A stretch of 64,000 nt of DNA from Epinephelus fuscoguttatus (lineage: Eukaryota > Chordata > Actinopteri > Perciformes > Serranidae). Each line of letters opens with the position of its first letter. The stretch's first letter is position 1. The notes under the pieces are model-generated. The model made no database searches. It saw only the letters and a list, made by a program, of their open reading frames with translations, and was not told the DNA's origin. The stretch is from the NCBI RefSeq assembly GCF_011397635.1, contig NC_064770.1:24721603-24785602 (forward strand), written 5' to 3'. The position numbers and the translations under genes were made by a program. Positions 27,101 through 35,896 of the stretch are shown one piece after another.

Positions 27101-30100
27101 GCTCTAGTCAGCACCTTTGTTTCTAAGAAGGCAGATCAATGTTTGGAAATAAGGGAAATTCAGTGTCTTGTAATTGCTACTGTAGCTGCTGTTTAGCAAA
27201 TCCTTTAGTGGTCATCAGTTGTCAGTTATGTCTGGCACTTGTGTAAGGTTACCCCAGACAGGCTTGTGTGTGTCTGGCAACAGAGAGCGTTTATTCATCT
27301 GTATTTTCTTCTTCTTTTGTCTATCCACAGTGTCACTCTCTGTAAGAACAAGTTTATATATGCGTTGTTGAAGATTTTTATCATTGCCTCACTGTCCCTG
27401 CTAGCTGCTACATCAGCACTGTCCTGTCTCTACTCTGGTATTATCCTTCGGGACACTATCATTATGTCCCGTCCTCTCGTCCGACTGCTCCACACACACA
27501 CACACACATTATCTGCTCCGTTAAAGAGCAGTGAGGGCGGGGGGTGGGGGGGGGCAAGGTTGATTTCCACACTAGCAAAACGTGTCAGAGAGGATTTTAT
27601 CCTCTTTTTTCCTTTACTCTTCTCTTTCTTTTTTCAGTCTGTCTGTTTGTTCCCTTCTGATCTTCATTTTATGATTTTAAATGCAACACTTTCTTTGTCT
27701 TGCTTCCTGCTTTGCCATCCGTTGTTCTCTGTCTTTGTATTTATGTGGTTGTTTTTCTGTGCCCTCTCATGTTTCTCCTTCTCATCCCTCTCTCTTTTAG
27801 GACAAGGAGCCTCGTGGGATCATCCCACTGGAGAATCTCAGCATCAGGGAGGTGGAGGAGCCCAGGAAACCTGTGAGTGTTGCCTCATTAGAGACCTCAC
27901 CCTTAGATCATACATCAACGGCCTCTTCTCCTCTGTTACTGTGTTTATTGTGTGTTTACATTGTACGTAAATGTCTCGATCAGCATGCAGTCAAATCTCA
28001 CAGTAGCACATAATTGATGCTCTGCTCTTTGTCCGTCCTCCAGAACTGTTTTGAGCTCTATAACCCCAACCACAAGGGCCAGGTGATCAAAGCCTGCAAG
28101 ACGGAGGCAGATGGGCGTGTTGTCGAGGGCAACCACGTGGTGTACAGGATATCGGCGCCCACGCCGGAGGAGAAAGAGGAGTGGATAAAATCCATCAAGT
28201 AAGACTCCTCACAAGTTAAAGCAGAAGTTTGACATTTTGAGAAACATGTTTTGTGTTTGTCATCTGAAGTCTCCTTACCGTAAAACCCCTCCCAAAACCG
28301 TAATTTGTTTTTATACCAAACAAACCCAATATGTAGCAGTGCTGGTAGGAAGATGCAGATGTTGTTAATGTTTGGATGGAGTTAGGCCAGCTGTGTCTTT
28401 CTGTTTCCAGTCATTATGCTAAGCTAACCTGCTGGCGGTATCTTCATACCTTACCATACAGGCAGGAGGGTATCAATCTTTTTATTGTATAACTGGGATA
28501 AAAAAATTGTTCCAATATTCATTTAATTAAGATCTTTAATTAGGCGAGGTCGGGCGGTGGACGCTACTTTTATGCCTTTTTTGAGCCAGCTTTCATGAGC
28601 ACGGCGGCAGGTTGCATCTGAAGTTGATAAGCAACCCTTACAGTCACCTTATCATAGCCTATTTAGCTCAAATTCTGAGTGCAGAGCTGGTCTTGTTCCA
28701 GGCACTGTTTATGTGTATGGTTATATTGTCCCTGGGACTGATGAAAGGTTTTGACAGCTCTGCACCAGAATGATTAACTTTTCTGTGTTTATCACTGATT
28801 GATATTTATCTGTCAGCTGTGATTGGTTGTTTCTCGTCACATGACATGCAGTGTGCGCTGCTGCGTTCCAAAAGTTGAATTTGGTTTATCTTGGGCGCAG
28901 CTGAAAAAAAGGGTGCTCAGGAACAACAACACATGCACAACGCTCTGGTGTTTGAGCACAGCTGCCACGCGGTTACATAGAAAACGATGAATTTGAGGGT
29001 GCAAAAAACGCGGCATATCTTGTGATGTGTGGTTGACTTCATGAGTTGACTACAGTGACAAGCTGCTGCTCAGTAATGCTTAACATTCAAAAATATTAGC
29101 GAAAGACAGAACCCTTAAAAAAACATTTGACGTAGAACACTGGTTCATAAACTATGGTACGTGTTCCCGGGGTGGTACATGAGCTCCCTCTAGTTGTATG
29201 CAGAGGAATAGCCAAAATATTACCAGACAGATTAAATACATTTCAGTAAATATAATGCTATCTTTCCCGTGATATTTTTGTTTTTTGAGGTGGTATGCGG
29301 TATAAAAAGTTTGCTTACATATAAAGTGCAGTTTTTATCACAATCTAGTCTGGCCCATGGACTATTAGCACAATGCAGATGTAGAAGAGATCCAGGAAAC
29401 ATACTGACATGGGCTTAAAGCACGTAAACCTATACTAAGCATGTCATCACAAGATTTGATTTAAACAGCAAAACAGAGAACAACAGTGTGCTTTCTCTCT
29501 GTCAGATACCATACATAGCTCTCAGTAATGACAACCTTGCTGTCGGTGACCTAAATGTTGCTCTGTAATCGCCTGCATAGAAGATGGTGCAATGTCAAAG
29601 AGAGTTGGCTCAGCAGAACAGAGCACTTGTATACTGTAATATAGTGCAATCCCCCTCCCCATCTCTCCATACTCTCAAAGAGTATTCACTGGGGAAGTGA
29701 TGGGGGATTAGTCACTGCTTATAGCAGCCCAGGGGTGAGCCAGCAAACCCAGTAAACCTATCCAGGAGAGGCAGCTCCAAACTGGGCTGACATACTCTCA
29801 GCCAGGGAGGCTAACGAGCCGCAGCTTGTGCTTCACCAGAGGGGTCCAGGAGGACTCAGGGTCTGGGGAGATAAAAGGCGTTTTATGGAAATGATGATTT
29901 TCCCCCTCTTCTAAAGCAGAGATGATCACAGAGGCAACGCTGTATCTGCTTATCTTGAGTCACAAACACACAGACCCAGATGATGGTGGACCAACTGGGT
30001 CAGTGGAGAAAGTGAGCTCATTGTTTAATAAACTGTGTCAGTAAAAGACAAAGTGTGTATTTTTATATTTCACATTTCCCATTCCAATAAATATGTTAGG

Positions 30101-30900
30101 CTTTTATATATTTCTATGGAAAGAAATGGAGGGAATGTTATTTTGTATTAGTCACGGCAGCCTTGCTTGGATTTGATCACTCTACAGTGGAGTTTTTGTT
30201 TCCTGAAATTAGGTTGTGTAAAATGACAATGAGCAGTATGAAAGAGTGGGATAGTCATCGCATACAGGCTCATTCTTCAGCGCGTGGCGTTGTAAAGGGA
30301 ATCAGAGATATCCGCAGTGGGGGGTTGAGCCTCTTCTTGCTTTGTGCTGGTGCTAACAGGATTTAGCAGCCGTGAAACTGGGCTCCTCAGTAGAGCCCAA
30401 ATGGCTTCCTGACTCACTCGCTCTCATTGTGCGCTGCGTTCTCCAGCTCCAAAAAAAGGGGGAAGCGGGTGAACCTAGAAGAGTCAAAAATCTTGAGCAC
30501 CTTTGTTCGCCCTCTTTTAGACCTATAAACCCTCAACTTGGCACAAGGCGGATAGTATGTGATTGTGTGTTTTACTATGGGTTCCGGAGGAGGTTCCAGC
30601 AGACTGGAGCACCAAGAAAAAACTTGGGAGGTGGGGGGGTTCCTCTTCAGAAACCATGGAAACCAAACTAGGTCACCGCACAAACTTTTTTCTTTTTTTT
30701 TGATCTAGTTAAGGCAGGGGTTTGTATAAATGTGCCTACATTTCCATATCAAAGATGCTCGAGACCCTCCTCTCATGTGGCCTTATTATTTATTTCATCG
30801 CTGTCCTTTGATTGGCTTCTTTTCCAGGGCCAGCATTAGCAGAGACCCGTTCTACGACATGTTGGCCACCAGGAAGAGACGCATCGCCAACAAGAAGTGA
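7627..30900 (+). CDS. cyth3: cyth3, cytohesin-3 (ARF guanine-nucleotide exchange factor), 12 coding exons, N-terminus outside window
   Basis: Cytohesins catalyse GDP/GTP exchange on ARF1/ARF6 at membranes rich in PIP3. The joined exons 7627-7709, 9435-9499, 11058-11124, 11257-11375, 11806-11886, 14221-14333, 15569-15717, 16201-16312, 24917-24993, 27801-27872, 28044-28198 and 30828-30900 total 1166 nt and encode 387 residues after a split first codon; every phase agrees. The order is an N-terminal coiled coil ([12 protein letters not shown] to about residue 50), the Sec7 domain with [11 protein letters not shown], whose Glu (codon 14252-14254) is the catalytic glutamic finger, then the PH domain ([12 protein letters not shown] onwards) and a basic tail ending [10 protein letters not shown] chose cyth3 over cyth1/cyth2 from [10 protein letters not shown], the [12 protein letters not shown] stretch, ASRYC and the [14 protein letters not shown] tail, as remembered from the mammalian proteins. 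Exon 1 (about 12 residues) is presumably upstream. The protein is intact, with no frameshift. A cyth1 assignment is less likely but not excluded without a tree. Confidence 0.93.
7988..8647. mobile_element. Fold-back inverted-repeat element (long hairpin)
   Basis: The arms at about 8055-8310 and 8378-8645 are near reverse complements. For example, TAGTGTACTGTTTAG on the left pairs with CTAAACAGTACACTG on the right, and GTCAAACTGTCAAACT pairs with AGTTTGACAGTTTGAC. It resembles fold-back elements common in teleosts. No coding capacity. Confidence 0.75.
8651..9060. mobile_element. Short inverted-repeat element, A/T-rich
   Basis: It begins AGGAATGGGGGAAAAAAATCGATAC and ends with GTATCGTGGATCC then GGTTTCCCACACCT. 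These ends are imperfect inverted repeats with ATCGATAC/GTATCGTG cores. The interior is A/T-rich and non-coding. It abuts the fold-back element on its left. Confidence 0.55.
9435..9499 (+). CDS. cyth3: cyth3 coding exon 3 (coiled coil end)
   Basis: A ctctgcag acceptor and a gtgagt donor bound this exon. It reads [20 protein letters not shown] and then a split Ser, completing the heptad pattern of the N-terminal coiled coil. Confidence 0.92.
9500..11057 (+). other. cyth3 intron 3
   Basis: Non-coding. It holds two (GT)n runs (about 10467-10499 and 10614-10653) and otherwise nothing I recognise. Open frames over the GT runs are repeat artefacts. Confidence 0.8.
10614..10653. repeat. (GT)n microsatellite
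   Basis: An uninterrupted GT run of about 40 bp in cyth3 intron 3. Confidence 0.98.
11058..11124 (+). CDS. cyth3: cyth3 coding exon 4
   Basis: After a tattgcag acceptor it reads [20 protein letters not shown] and then KK, the linker into the Sec7 domain. The donor is AAG|gtcaaa, a weak match to the consensus. The reading frame continues without a stop through the following 132-nt intron (see findings). Confidence 0.88.
11125..11256 (+). other. cyth3: cyth3 intron 4, short and stop-free
   Basis: This is 132 nt, exactly 44 codons, in phase 0 with no stop in the cyth3 frame. The acceptor is strong (TTTTTTGTTTAAACAG) but the donor GTCAAA is weak. A better-looking GTACCT at 11218 would leave only a 39-nt intron, too short for normal splicing. 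It may be spliced inefficiently or retained. Confidence 0.75.
11257..11375 (+). CDS. cyth3: cyth3 coding exon 5 (Sec7 N-terminal helices)
   Basis: It follows a pyrimidine-rich ttttttgtttaaacag acceptor and ends at CG|gtgagc. It reads [20 protein letters not shown], then [19 protein letters not shown] and a split Arg, matching the first Sec7 helices of cytohesins. Confidence 0.93.
11376..11805 (+). other. cyth3 intron 5
   Basis: A 430-nt intron. I see nothing in it beyond a pyrimidine-rich stretch after the donor and the branch/acceptor region. Confidence 0.8.
11806..11886 (+). CDS. cyth3: cyth3 coding exon 6 (Sec7)
   Basis: Bounded by tcctccag and AG|gtgagt. It reads [20 protein letters not shown] followed by NLVQAL and a split Arg, which is the middle of the Sec7 domain. 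Confidence 0.93.
11912..11944. repeat. (GT)n microsatellite
   Basis: A GT run just downstream of the exon 6 donor of cyth3. Confidence 0.95.
12099..12850. mobile_element. hAT-like non-autonomous transposon
   Basis: It starts CAGTGTTGGGC and ends GCCCAACACTG, a perfect 11-bp terminal inverted repeat of the CAGTGTTGGG type typical of hAT-derived elements. It spans 752 bp with no transposase. The flanks (ATGATATT on the left, ATATATTA on the right) are at best a decayed 8-bp duplication. The rest of cyth3 intron 6 (12851-14220) shows nothing I can name. Confidence 0.85.
14221..14333 (+). CDS. cyth3: cyth3 coding exon 7 (Sec7 catalytic glutamate)
   Basis: Bounded by ctgttgtag and G|gtacca. It reads [20 protein letters not shown], then [17 protein letters not shown]. 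The Glu of LPGEAQ (codon 14252-14254) is the family's catalytic glutamic finger, which ejects GDP from ARF. A (CA)n run starts a few bases after the donor. Confidence 0.95.
14334..15568 (+). other. cyth3 intron 7
   Basis: Non-coding, with a (CA)n run at 14338-14369, a (GT)n run at 14979-15011 and, after it, a piece of a dispersed repeat (about 15013-15150, with paired CACGATATAA motifs). No exon was seen. Confidence 0.75.
14979..15011. repeat. (GT)n microsatellite
   Basis: A GT run in cyth3 intron 7. Confidence 0.95.
15569..15717 (+). CDS. cyth3: cyth3 coding exon 8 (Sec7 hydrophobic groove)
   Basis: Bounded by cctccacag and AGG|gtaaga. It reads [20 protein letters not shown], then [20 protein letters not shown] and GDLPEELLR, including the [10 protein letters not shown] groove loop that grips the ARF switch regions. 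Confidence 0.95.
15718..16200 (+). other. cyth3 intron 8
   Basis: A 483-nt intron in which I recognise no gene or repeat. Confidence 0.75.
16201..16312 (+). CDS. cyth3: cyth3 coding exon 9 (Sec7-PH linker, PH start)
   Basis: Bounded by ccgtccag and G|gttagt. It reads [20 protein letters not shown], then [17 protein letters not shown] and a split Gly. This is the autoinhibitory Sec7-PH linker and the first PH strand. The intron after it is the one where cytohesin genes can include a 3-nt microexon that changes diglycine to triglycine. Confidence 0.94.
16560..17160. repeat. Probable interspersed repeat fragment
   Basis: A stretch about an element-length long, with a 79-codon open frame on the - strand (16811-17050) that matches no protein I know. 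It contains text typical of teleost dispersed repeats (a block on replaced or blunted insert ends, TGGTGAGTTCCAGGACTTTGTTC). The call rests on resemblance only. Confidence 0.35.
17700..18770. repeat. Teleost dispersed repeat with partial internal duplication and (ACAG)n
   Basis: The block CACATRGATTGACCA..TCAGTGAG then GAAAAACGTGG appears at about 17770-17812 and again at about 18650-18690. TATAGCGCC motifs flank both halves, and an (ACAG)n run lies at 18697-18726. It looks like one dispersed-repeat unit with a second, partial copy. Confidence 0.6.
18697..18726. repeat. (ACAG)n microsatellite
   Basis: A short tetranucleotide run at the end of the dispersed repeat in cyth3 intron 9. Confidence 0.95.
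19484..19560 (-). mobile_element. 3' end of a LINE/SINE-type retroelement with (GATAA)n tail
   Basis: Read on the - strand it ends in ATTTCCCCACTGTGGCACGA then ATAAAGGAT and a short array of TCTTA units. This is the usual 3' end of 5'-truncated teleost non-LTR retroelements. How far the body extends towards higher coordinates is unclear. Confidence 0.55.
20000..20540 (+). repeat. Interspersed repeat, copy A
   Basis: This matches 47660-48215 in direct orientation over about 550 bp. Shared blocks include CATGATACACAG, GGGGGAAATGCAG, AAACGGAAGTGTATTTTGAA and TGACACGGTGTCCCAGAACA. It has no coding capacity. The family is not named. Confidence 0.8.
21110..21156. repeat. (CA)n microsatellite
   Basis: An uninterrupted CA run of about 46 bp in cyth3 intron 9. 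Confidence 0.98.
22497..22817 (-). repeat. Interspersed repeat, copy 1 (inverted)
   Basis: This is the reverse complement of the element at 23120-23490. It starts GAAGCCTCGAG, contains TTTTGGAGCCAGAAGTGACC and CATGGGGGTCTATGG, and ends CAAGTGGCCAT then CTGCAGT. The pair forms a large inverted repeat with about 300 bp between arms. Confidence 0.85.
23120..23490 (+). repeat. Interspersed repeat, copy 2
   Basis: Shared blocks are CCAAAAACTGCAGTTCCTCT, AATGGCCACTTGAGGCTG, TTTAAAGCCTGGTACAAAAA, ATCCACCCCTCGCTC and TGGCTCCAAAAA. It matches copy 1 in reverse and copy 3 (57597-57985) directly. Confidence 0.85.
24538..24755 (+). mobile_element. SINE-like teleost repeat
   Basis: It opens TGTAAATGGACTGCATTTATA then TAATGCTTTTC, passes through TACACTGGTGGCCAAGGCTAC and ends near CACCTCCTGAGG. 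This order is that of a very common fish short repeat. Confidence 0.6.
24917..24993 (+). CDS. cyth3: cyth3 coding exon 10 (PH domain phosphoinositide loop)
   Basis: Bounded by ttcctgtcag and ACA|gtgagt. It reads [20 protein letters not shown] and then YFEYTT. Joined directly to exon 9 it gives a diglycine form (LKLGGRV), which is associated in the family with high selectivity for PIP3. Confidence 0.95.
25199..27132. mobile_element. Composite of nested short transposons in cyth3 intron 10
   Basis: The outer element is rich in GGTTCT/AGAACC blocks. It begins ACACTCTAAAAAATAAGGGT and resumes at its right end with AGGGTTCTCTTGACAAGC, then AGAACCCTAT. Three younger segments interrupt it: about 25878-26381 (imperfect ends AAGGCTCATTTGTAC and TTAAATAAGCCCTT), about 26382-26704 (GTGGTTCCCAACTGG repeat) and 26805-27064 (see its own entry). 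Confidence 0.55.
26805..27064. mobile_element. CpG-rich 260-bp inverted-repeat transposon (MITE)
   Basis: It starts AGGCCAAAACACACC and ends GGTGTGTTTTGGCCT, a perfect 15-bp terminal inverted repeat, flanked by AGA on both sides (26802-26804 and 27065-27067). The interior has many CG dinucleotides (ACGACGCGCG, CGACGCGCATCG, GACGCCGCCGG), unlike its surroundings. It interrupts a sequence that resumes after it. Confidence 0.85.
27488..27508. repeat. (CA)n microsatellite
   Basis: A short CA run in cyth3 intron 10, followed by a G-rich stretch at 27535-27556. Confidence 0.9.
27801..27872 (+). CDS. cyth3: cyth3 coding exon 11 (PH domain)
   Basis: Bounded by ctcttttag and CCT|gtgagt. It reads [20 protein letters not shown] and then PRKP, the middle of the PH domain. 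Confidence 0.94.
28044..28198 (+). CDS. cyth3: cyth3 coding exon 12 (PH domain end)
   Basis: Bounded by gtcctccag and AA|gtaaga. It reads [20 protein letters not shown], then [20 protein letters not shown] and [11 protein letters not shown], ending the PH domain and its C-terminal helix. Confidence 0.95.
28199..30827 (+). other. cyth3 intron 12
   Basis: Non-coding. It starts with a dispersed-repeat fragment containing TTATGCTAAGCTAACC (about 28215-28470), and a GGTTCATAAACTATGGTACG repeat fragment lies near 29138-29300. The remainder, to the last coding exon, shows nothing I can identify. Confidence 0.65.
30828..30900 (+). CDS. cyth3: cyth3 last coding exon (polybasic tail, stop)
   Basis: It follows a cttttccag acceptor and reads [20 protein letters not shown] then NKK and TGA (30898-30900). 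The lysine/arginine tail helps cytohesins bind acidic membranes and is part of their autoinhibition. Confidence 0.95.
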
Positions 30901-31336
30901 AGAGGAACGATCTTCTCAACCTCCAGCTCCTCCATCTTTCTCTCCTTCAGTTCATAGACACGTAAACCACACACACACACACACACACACACACTGCGAA
31001 GCTGGTTCACCAGAGACGACTGTCAACGGTGGAGAAGACCTTGATCCTGAAGACAAACCTCACTTGCTCCCCTGGACTGTCTACAAGTCATGTGCACTTG
31101 CTGGGGAGACTTCACACGACTGAGGGGACAGCAGAGCTCCAGGAAAACCCAAATATAAGGACTCTTGCATGGAGCAGCACATAAACAACCAACCAGCCAG
31201 TTTGTCTCTCCTCCATCTCAAACACACCCCCTACCTCCCCCTCTCATGGTCATAACATGTTTCTAGGTCTCCCTAAAGCACAACTGCCATGTTTCAGGTG
31301 CACATGCATGCATGTGGGTTGTTATAGACCAATATG

Positions 31337-31384
31337 TTTGTGTTTGTGTGTGTGCGTGTGTGTGTGTGTGTGCGTGTGTGTGTA
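31337..31384. repeat. (GT)n microsatellite in cyth3 3' UTR
   Basis: A GT run with scattered GC interruptions within the predicted cyth3 3' UTR. Confidence 0.9.
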
Positions 31385-32027
31385 TGCAGCAGTGTGCATG
31401 CTATCAGTGCACACAGCATCTACAGTATGGGTGCCTAAGTGTTCCCTCCACTGTGCTTTATGAAAAAGTTGTTGTAATTCAAAATCGGAGTTCAGACGCA
31501 TGGTCGGCTTCACGGGGAGCGAAATGTGAGGGTCAAGAGAGACGTTTGGAGGAAGAAAGGAAGGTGGGAAGAGGAGGGAGAGTGGTGGTTAGAACAGTGC
31601 AGCATAACCTCACCTGGACCATGTCGTCATCTCACTCTGGTGCTGAATTCTTCTCTCCAGGTGCCATGGCTGAAGCCCTGCTCAGAGTAACCTCAGAAAA
31701 CAGCGCTGGCTTTCATTTAGGTTCCTAACAAAGCATTAACAGTCTTGAGTCAGCTGGGCTGATTTCATTTATTTGTGCAGAGCAGAGAATTTTGAAATGT
31801 GCATACTTTTTTATTTTAGTTGAGTAGAAAAGGCGCCTTTGCTGAAGCTTGAGATGGAACTTGCTTTTTGGACTTAAAGTTGTAACCCTTAGGATTTCAG
31901 ATTTGATATTGGTGACACGACCTTGTTTAACGATGGGAACAGCAGGTGTGGTTTTATACTACAAAAAAAAATCTCCTTTAGCAGCCATGGGTCAGAATTG
32001 CAACAAAATGGCAACTGCTGTATCATT

Positions 32028-32440
32028 TACAGTGCAGCCAAACAAACTGACAATGTTTTACTAAAGTCCATCAGTTATAGTCGCAAACTGTAATGTGACT
32101 GCCTGTTGCCTGCAGCCAACAGTTCATTGTAGCTGCTCCTCCTTGTTCAGTTAGTCTCTTGCAAGAATTTAAAACGATCCACTGATCCACTGAAAGCCAC
32201 CAGGTGTTTCACAGTTGCTTTTAATGTGAAATGTTGGGTCTGTATTAAGCTGTAACTTGAAACAGCTCCAACACGGCTGTGGGAAAATTAACAGGACAAT
32301 GAGGCTGATATCTGTGAGATAAAATTAAAGACTAATGCTGGATTACATGCATGCATCGTTTTGTGAACCCCTCGTGCATGTGAAGGCAATTTAAATCCAG
32401 CTGCAAAATGGCGGACCCCGCCATCACCGGTGAAAACCAA
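32028..32440 (+). repeat. Diverged interspersed repeat, copy 2 (inside cyth3 3' UTR)
   Basis: A direct-orientation relative of 577-1135, sharing its start block, the GTTGCCTGCAG block and the terminal GCGGACCCCGCCA block. It lies within the predicted cyth3 3' UTR. Confidence 0.6.
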
Positions 32441-32988
32441 CATTCAGAGAGGTATGTCCAGAATGCAGATATATTAATTGGCTATTGCAGATTAAATGCT
32501 GTCCATAAATAGCGTCAAAAATGGGTTTGATTTCATAAAAATCTTAGGGATTTTAACTTTAAAAAGTCGACTGGGTTGGTTTCATTTATGGCTGTGCAAT
32601 GGCCCGAGAGGGTACCAGTCCGATTAAGCTTTTTTTCCTCTCTTTTGTATGGCCTATGTCAGTGAAGGTCGATGTATTGTTGTGATCCTGTTTGCATTTG
32701 GTTTGTACTCCCTAAAGAATCCTTGCTTGCTTTTGTGTTCCTCTTTAAAAGGTATATAAATATAACCAGCTATCATTTTTGTATTTATTTTCATTTGTGA
32801 AACGGTTTAATACGACCTGTAAATGTTCAACAATGTATGCTTAAGTTATGTATGTATATATAATGTATAGGTTTTCTGGTCTCTTTGTTGTAGTATGCAC
32901 ACTCTGTGTAACATGTTTGAGCCTACAGGCATCAGCTGAAGTTTGGGGTCTTCTTTGCAAAAGCCTTAAACATAATCATAAGAAAACA

Positions 32989-33182
32989 TATGATGATGAT
33001 GATGATGATGATGATATTGGTCAATAACTGTGACGATGCTCTTTTAAAAAGCCATGACTAATGAGTGAGAAAGACAGTTGTTTTTATGATGATGATAAAG
33101 ATTATAGTGAAAATGATGTTTGATGTTGATGATGATTATAGTGAAGTAATATCAGTGATGATGATGATGATGATGATGATAC
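32989..33182. repeat. (GAT)n trinucleotide tracts
   Basis: Runs of GAT at about 32989-33015 and 33152-33182, with GAT-rich sequence between them, near the end of the predicted cyth3 3' UTR. Confidence 0.9.
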
Positions 33183-33240
33183 TATCATAGATGATGATGT
33201 CAAAAACTATAAACACCAGTAGTTTTCTATGTGATTGTAA

Positions 33241-33246
33241 AATAAA
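33241..33246 (+). terminator. cyth3: cyth3 polyadenylation signal (candidate)
   Basis: This is the first canonical AATAAA after the cyth3 stop codon, about 2.3 kb downstream. It lies before the convergent cacng5 3' end. Confidence 0.5.
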
Positions 33247-33261
33247 ATGAAAGCCTTGTGG

Positions 33262-34857
33262 TCAGGGCAGAATATTATCTTCTACCGCCCTGCGTGGCTT
33301 ATAGTTACATTAACTTTTATATTCTCTGTAAAAGCTATTGGTCACGTTGTACATTACGTGTATCTATATAAAGTATACATAAAGCTTACAGCCGATGTGT
33401 GGTGTATTTATTATTGATGCTTGTCTTGACCTACTTATATGCATGAGTAATGAGGTACCATAAATGAATTATACAGATATTTCTGGCAAGGTGACAAGCT
33501 CTCCACATGTCGTCCTCCATCGTGCAGAGCATTAATGTGTGATTCAACCTGGTCAGATACACGGTAAATTAACAGGAGAGGTAAAGGAAAATATTTTGGG
33601 TTCCTGAGAGGAGTCAGAGTGGAAGAGAAGACGTGGAGAATGACTGGGGAGAGGGCGCCCTCTACTGGTGCAGACGATAAAAGTCTTCAAAAGTGATGAA
33701 GTCAATGATGTACAAAGAAATGTAGGGATTAGAGTAAGACCTGTGGTGGAGTTTGGGGTCAATCTGGTGAAGGCAGCCCTGTAGAGTTACAGCTCTTCTC
33801 AATTACTTAAGCATGACACTTAATTTTTCCTGCCAAAGGCCGTCACTCACTCAAAATACACTCCACTTTATGAGGTACTCGTGTAGTCTCACACAGTCAA
33901 ACAGAACGGCTCTGTTTTCCTGCTCGGTTTCATTCAATTTTGTGTTTCAGCGCTGAGGTGTTTCTTGCAAATGAACCTCTCCTCTCTAAATCCACATGAA
34001 AGGATCCATTAAAAGGTCCAAACCAATGCTGTCTGCAACAAAAATCTCACAAATTTATCACCGTCAGTTCACACCTTGTACTTTATTCACAATACAGTAA
34101 CATTTGTGTAAAGTAAAAATAAATATATATAAAGAAAAGCTGATATAACATTTTACTGTAAAGACTGATGTCAGTTAATTCAGTAGAAATGTTGTCTGGC
34201 TACAGCATACCTCACCTCCAAGGGGAAAAATGAGTCTGTAAATTTGAGGATGAACATGTCACCTTTTATCAGTATAGATTACCGAAATTTACAAATCAAT
34301 ATTTAAAAGAAGCATACGTTTTCATGTCAGGATTTATACAGAAATTGATAGTGTTTTAAAAATTAGTAGTATAATCCATTTTGATGAAGTCAACACATTA
34401 CTGGATCAACTGGAGATATATAAGTTATTTCAAATACATCATTTTTAATTATGTGTGACAATATATTTAAAATTCTTTAAAGAATGTCAATCTTTAAATA
34501 AACATAATTTTTATTTGACAACTGTGCTTAAACAACTGTAAAACAAGATAAAATGCCACTCAGAAAAAGGCAGCTGCCTTCCAGTGGTTAAACATGGAAC
34601 TACTGTGTGAGGACATTTACTTCACAGATGAACAGGCCTTTTTCATCGAAGACATTTTGACATATCACAGTAGGAAAATCACAGCTTTAAACAGTAAGAT
34701 GAATTTCATTTAGCTGCTTTGATTTTAGGATCCTTGTGCCCTGCATGCTGGCTCACTGTCACTGTCATTATTGTCATTAGTAACACCTGTGATTTTCCTG
34801 CTATGACAAGTCAAGTCATGTCTGCTGGCTACATCAACAGATTCAAAACAGCACTTT
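33262..34857. other. Spacer between convergent cyth3 and cacng5 3' ends
   Basis: No exon or repeat was recognised. The sequence is A/T-rich, particularly 34080-34560. Confidence 0.6.
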
Positions 34858-35896
34858 AAGGGACAGTTCACCCAAAATCAAGACATATTTTTCCTCATCT
34901 GTAGTGCTACTTATCAGTCTAGATTGTTTTGGTTTTAGTTGCTGAGAGTTGGAGATATTGGCTGTAGAGATGTCTGCCTTCTCTCCAATATCATGGAACT
35001 AGATGGCACTTGGCTTGTTGAACTCACAGAACCAAAAATTAGATTTGAAAAGCTACACCCGCCATCTACTCATGGACAAGAGGTCTGAGCTCTTGACTGC
35101 GCAACATGTAAACATTAATGGCGTCCTCCTCGGCTAAGCTGCAACGTTAGTTGGCTCAGTGATGCTAGGTGAGCCAGCAGTAGATGCATGTTTCCTTGTC
35201 ACCAACAAACACCGCTCAGCAACACAAAAATTCAACCCTCCCAACTCAACAACTTTCTATTGAACAAAGCTGTTTACATAAACCAAAAGTAAAAGCAGCC
35301 TTTTCACCAAACGCATCTGTCTCCCAACAAAACCAGATACCAGAGCAAAAGCATCACACATTAGGGCACACAGCCAAAACCATCACACAGCTGAACCAAA
35401 TCACCTCATCAGCATGTGCAATCAAGCATGTGCCTGCTGCTACCAAAGCTACAACACACTTAACAAATCAACCTGAATGGACAAGCTGTCAGCTGTCACA
35501 TGCAAGCACCACAAATCAAACTGGGCCAAATCACCACAAAGTCTATATGTCATCTTACCAATGTGGTGAATTCCAGCTTCAGACGAGCCCCTGCTTGTTA
35601 CAGTTGGCAGGTGTAGTTCAGTAAAAAAGAAAATAGTTCCTACATGAAACTGTTCACAACAAGGTCTGTGGGTTATCTTGAGTAAATAGGCAGTGGTTTG
35701 GACAAAGAGACATTGCTGCTGAGTTTATCCAATTTTTATTTATTCATTTATTTTCTTATTTTCTGGCGCCTTAAGCGCCACAAGCCGAATACCATCTAGT
35801 TCCATGAACACTCTGCAACTCATACCGAAATAATCACTAAGTAGCACTACAGGTAAGAGGAAAATGTCTTTGATTTTGTGGTGAACTGTCCCTTTA
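34858..35896. mobile_element. Fold-back transposon with an A/C-rich interior insert
   Basis: The left end AAGGGACAGTTCACCCAAAAT and the right end GGTGAACTGTCCCTTT are inverted. Next to them, GTAGTGCTACTTA pairs with AAGTAGCACTAC, and TGGAACTAGATGG pairs with CCATCTAGTTCCA. Between about 35195 and 35595 lies a stretch rich in C and A on the + strand that does not look like the rest of the element. It contains a 146-codon open frame (35184-35624). Confidence 0.8.

Larger units (their letters stand above)
30901..33260 (+). other. cyth3: cyth3 3' UTR (predicted)
   Basis: This runs from the stop codon to just past the first AATAAA found downstream (33241-33246). It holds a (CA)n run at 30967-30993, a (GT)n run at 31337-31384, a diverged repeat copy (about 32028-32440) and (GAT)n tracts at 32989-33015 and 33152-33182. 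The end is inferred only from the signal hexamer. Confidence 0.6.

Noticed and set aside
27239..27970. The longest open frame in the window (243 codons, + strand)
   Set aside because: It crosses exon 11 of cyth3 in the wrong frame and includes a CA run, pyrimidine-rich intron sequence and a splice acceptor. The conserved protein is in another frame.
35184..35624. A new 146-residue protein gene
   Set aside because: It lies inside a fold-back transposon, has extreme base skew, no splice or promoter signals and no recognisable domain. It is kept as a finding, not annotated as a gene.
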